Position numbers and translations under genes: made by a program | Notes under the pieces: generated by a model | Seen by the model: only the letters and a program-made list of their open reading frames with translations | What the model was told of the DNA's origin: nothing | The model's database searches: none | In this document: piece by piece, positions 5,158 to 5,415 of the stretch | Layout of the letters: each line of letters opens with the position of its first letter | Position numbering within the stretch: the first letter of the stretch is position 1 | DNA from: an uncultured Christensenella sp. | GTDB lineage: Bacteria > Bacillota > Clostridia > Christensenellales > UBA1242 | Direction: 5' to 3' | Length of the DNA: 5,415 nt | NCBI GenBank assembly: GCA_948471335.1 | Contig: CAOKRZ010000059.1 | Location: forward strand, 1 to 5,415

Positions 5158-5373
5158 ATGGAAGAACTTTTAGAGAGATTTAGAAAAAATTTAAAGGATA
5201 AAATAGAAGATAAGGAATATTCGCAAAGAGAATTCGCCAAACTTTTAGGTTGTGATCAAACATCAATTTCAAAATGGATAAATGCGAAAGCAGAGCCTAA
5301 ACTTTCAAATATATTGAAGATTTTGGAAGTTTTTGATTGTGATTTCTATGAATTTTTCAAGAAAGATAAATAA
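5158..5373 (+). CDS. small XRE-family helix-turn-helix regulator, paralogue of the preceding gene
   Basis: The 71-residue protein is a lone Cro/CI-type DNA-binding domain. Helix 1 is the charged stretch 1-19, helix 2 is about SQREFAKLL (22-30), and the recognition helix is about DQTSISKWI (33-41). The AEPKLSNILKILEVFDCDFYEFF segment follows. It is the clearest XRE domain of the three in the window. Its second half aligns closely with the preceding HTH protein, but the DNA-contacting positions differ (QTSIS against DSAVS), so its target site should differ. The start is ATG 5158, the only Met in the frame, with an extended -10 just before it. The repeated word CGAATAT/ATATTCG occurs at its start, inside it and after it, and is a candidate for its operator. 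It appears to have its own promoter. Confidence 0.9.
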   Translation: MEELLERFRKNLKDKIEDKEYSQREFAKLLGCDQTSISKWINAKAEPKLSNILKILEVFDCDFYEFFKKDK

Positions 5374-5381
5374 TCTTTTTT

Positions 5382-5393
5382 ATATTCGAATAT
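5382..5393. promoter_or_regulatory. 12-bp palindrome ATATTCGAATAT, possible operator
   Basis: ATATTCGAATAT is a perfect palindrome 8 bases after the last HTH gene. Its half-site CGAATAT also overlaps the start codon of that gene (5153-5159), and ATATTCG occurs at 5217-5223. It may belong to the promoter of the next gene, beyond the window edge. Confidence 0.4.
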
Positions 5394-5415
5394 CTTATTC
5401 AGGATCAATTTCTTG

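Noticed and set aside
4545..5373. HTH cluster as a toxin-antitoxin or prophage immunity module
   Set aside because: No toxin, metallopeptidase, recombinase or phage gene is visible in the window; without the flanking sequence this is only a possibility.
1..5415. CRISPR array, insertion sequence or riboswitch
   Set aside because: No regularly spaced direct repeats, transposase or terminal inverted repeats were seen, and the 5' leaders are too short for a riboswitch.

Overview
The window is about 5.4 kb of AT-rich DNA. AGGAGG-type ribosome binding sites, sigma-A-like promoters, U-tract terminators, a tmRNA and a GGGtGRT/NifU-like gene pair point to a low-GC Firmicute, most likely an anaerobic, perhaps uncultured, member of the Clostridia. 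The taxonomy is inferred from style and gene content, not measured.

Layout. Positions 1-362 hold the 3' part of a tmRNA (ssrA), whose 5' end lies outside the window. After only 54 bases comes a 356-residue membrane-anchored protein with an extremely acidic middle and a coiled-coil C-terminus. It ends at a bidirectional terminator, where it converges with ung (uracil-DNA glycosylase, minus strand). Ung diverges from a small two-TM membrane protein of unknown function that has a perfect consensus promoter. That gene converges, across a second bidirectional terminator, with a tight minus-strand two-gene operon: a NifU/IscU-like Fe-S scaffold relative followed by a GGGtGRT-family protein. The right end (4545-5373) is a cluster of three small Cro/CI-type helix-turn-helix regulators. 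One is on the minus strand and two similar ones are on the plus strand. Overlapping GTAC palindromes lie between the divergent pair.

How the parts relate. tmRNA (ribosome rescue) and Ung (uracil removal) are housekeeping functions. The NifU-like/GGGtGRT pair is translationally coupled and probably works as one unit, possibly in metal or Fe-S handling, but its biochemical role is not known to me. The divergent HTH pair with a shared operator resembles a small regulatory switch. No phage, integrase or toxin gene is visible beside it.

The most notable pattern is in start sites. Three genes (ung and the two plus-strand HTH genes) have a -10 hexamer ending exactly 6 nt before the ATG and no Shine-Dalgarno sequence, so they are predicted to be leaderless. 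Two other transcription units place the -10 18-19 nt before the ATG, with the ribosome binding site at the extreme 5' end of the transcript. No gene-free stretch longer than 300 bases is present.
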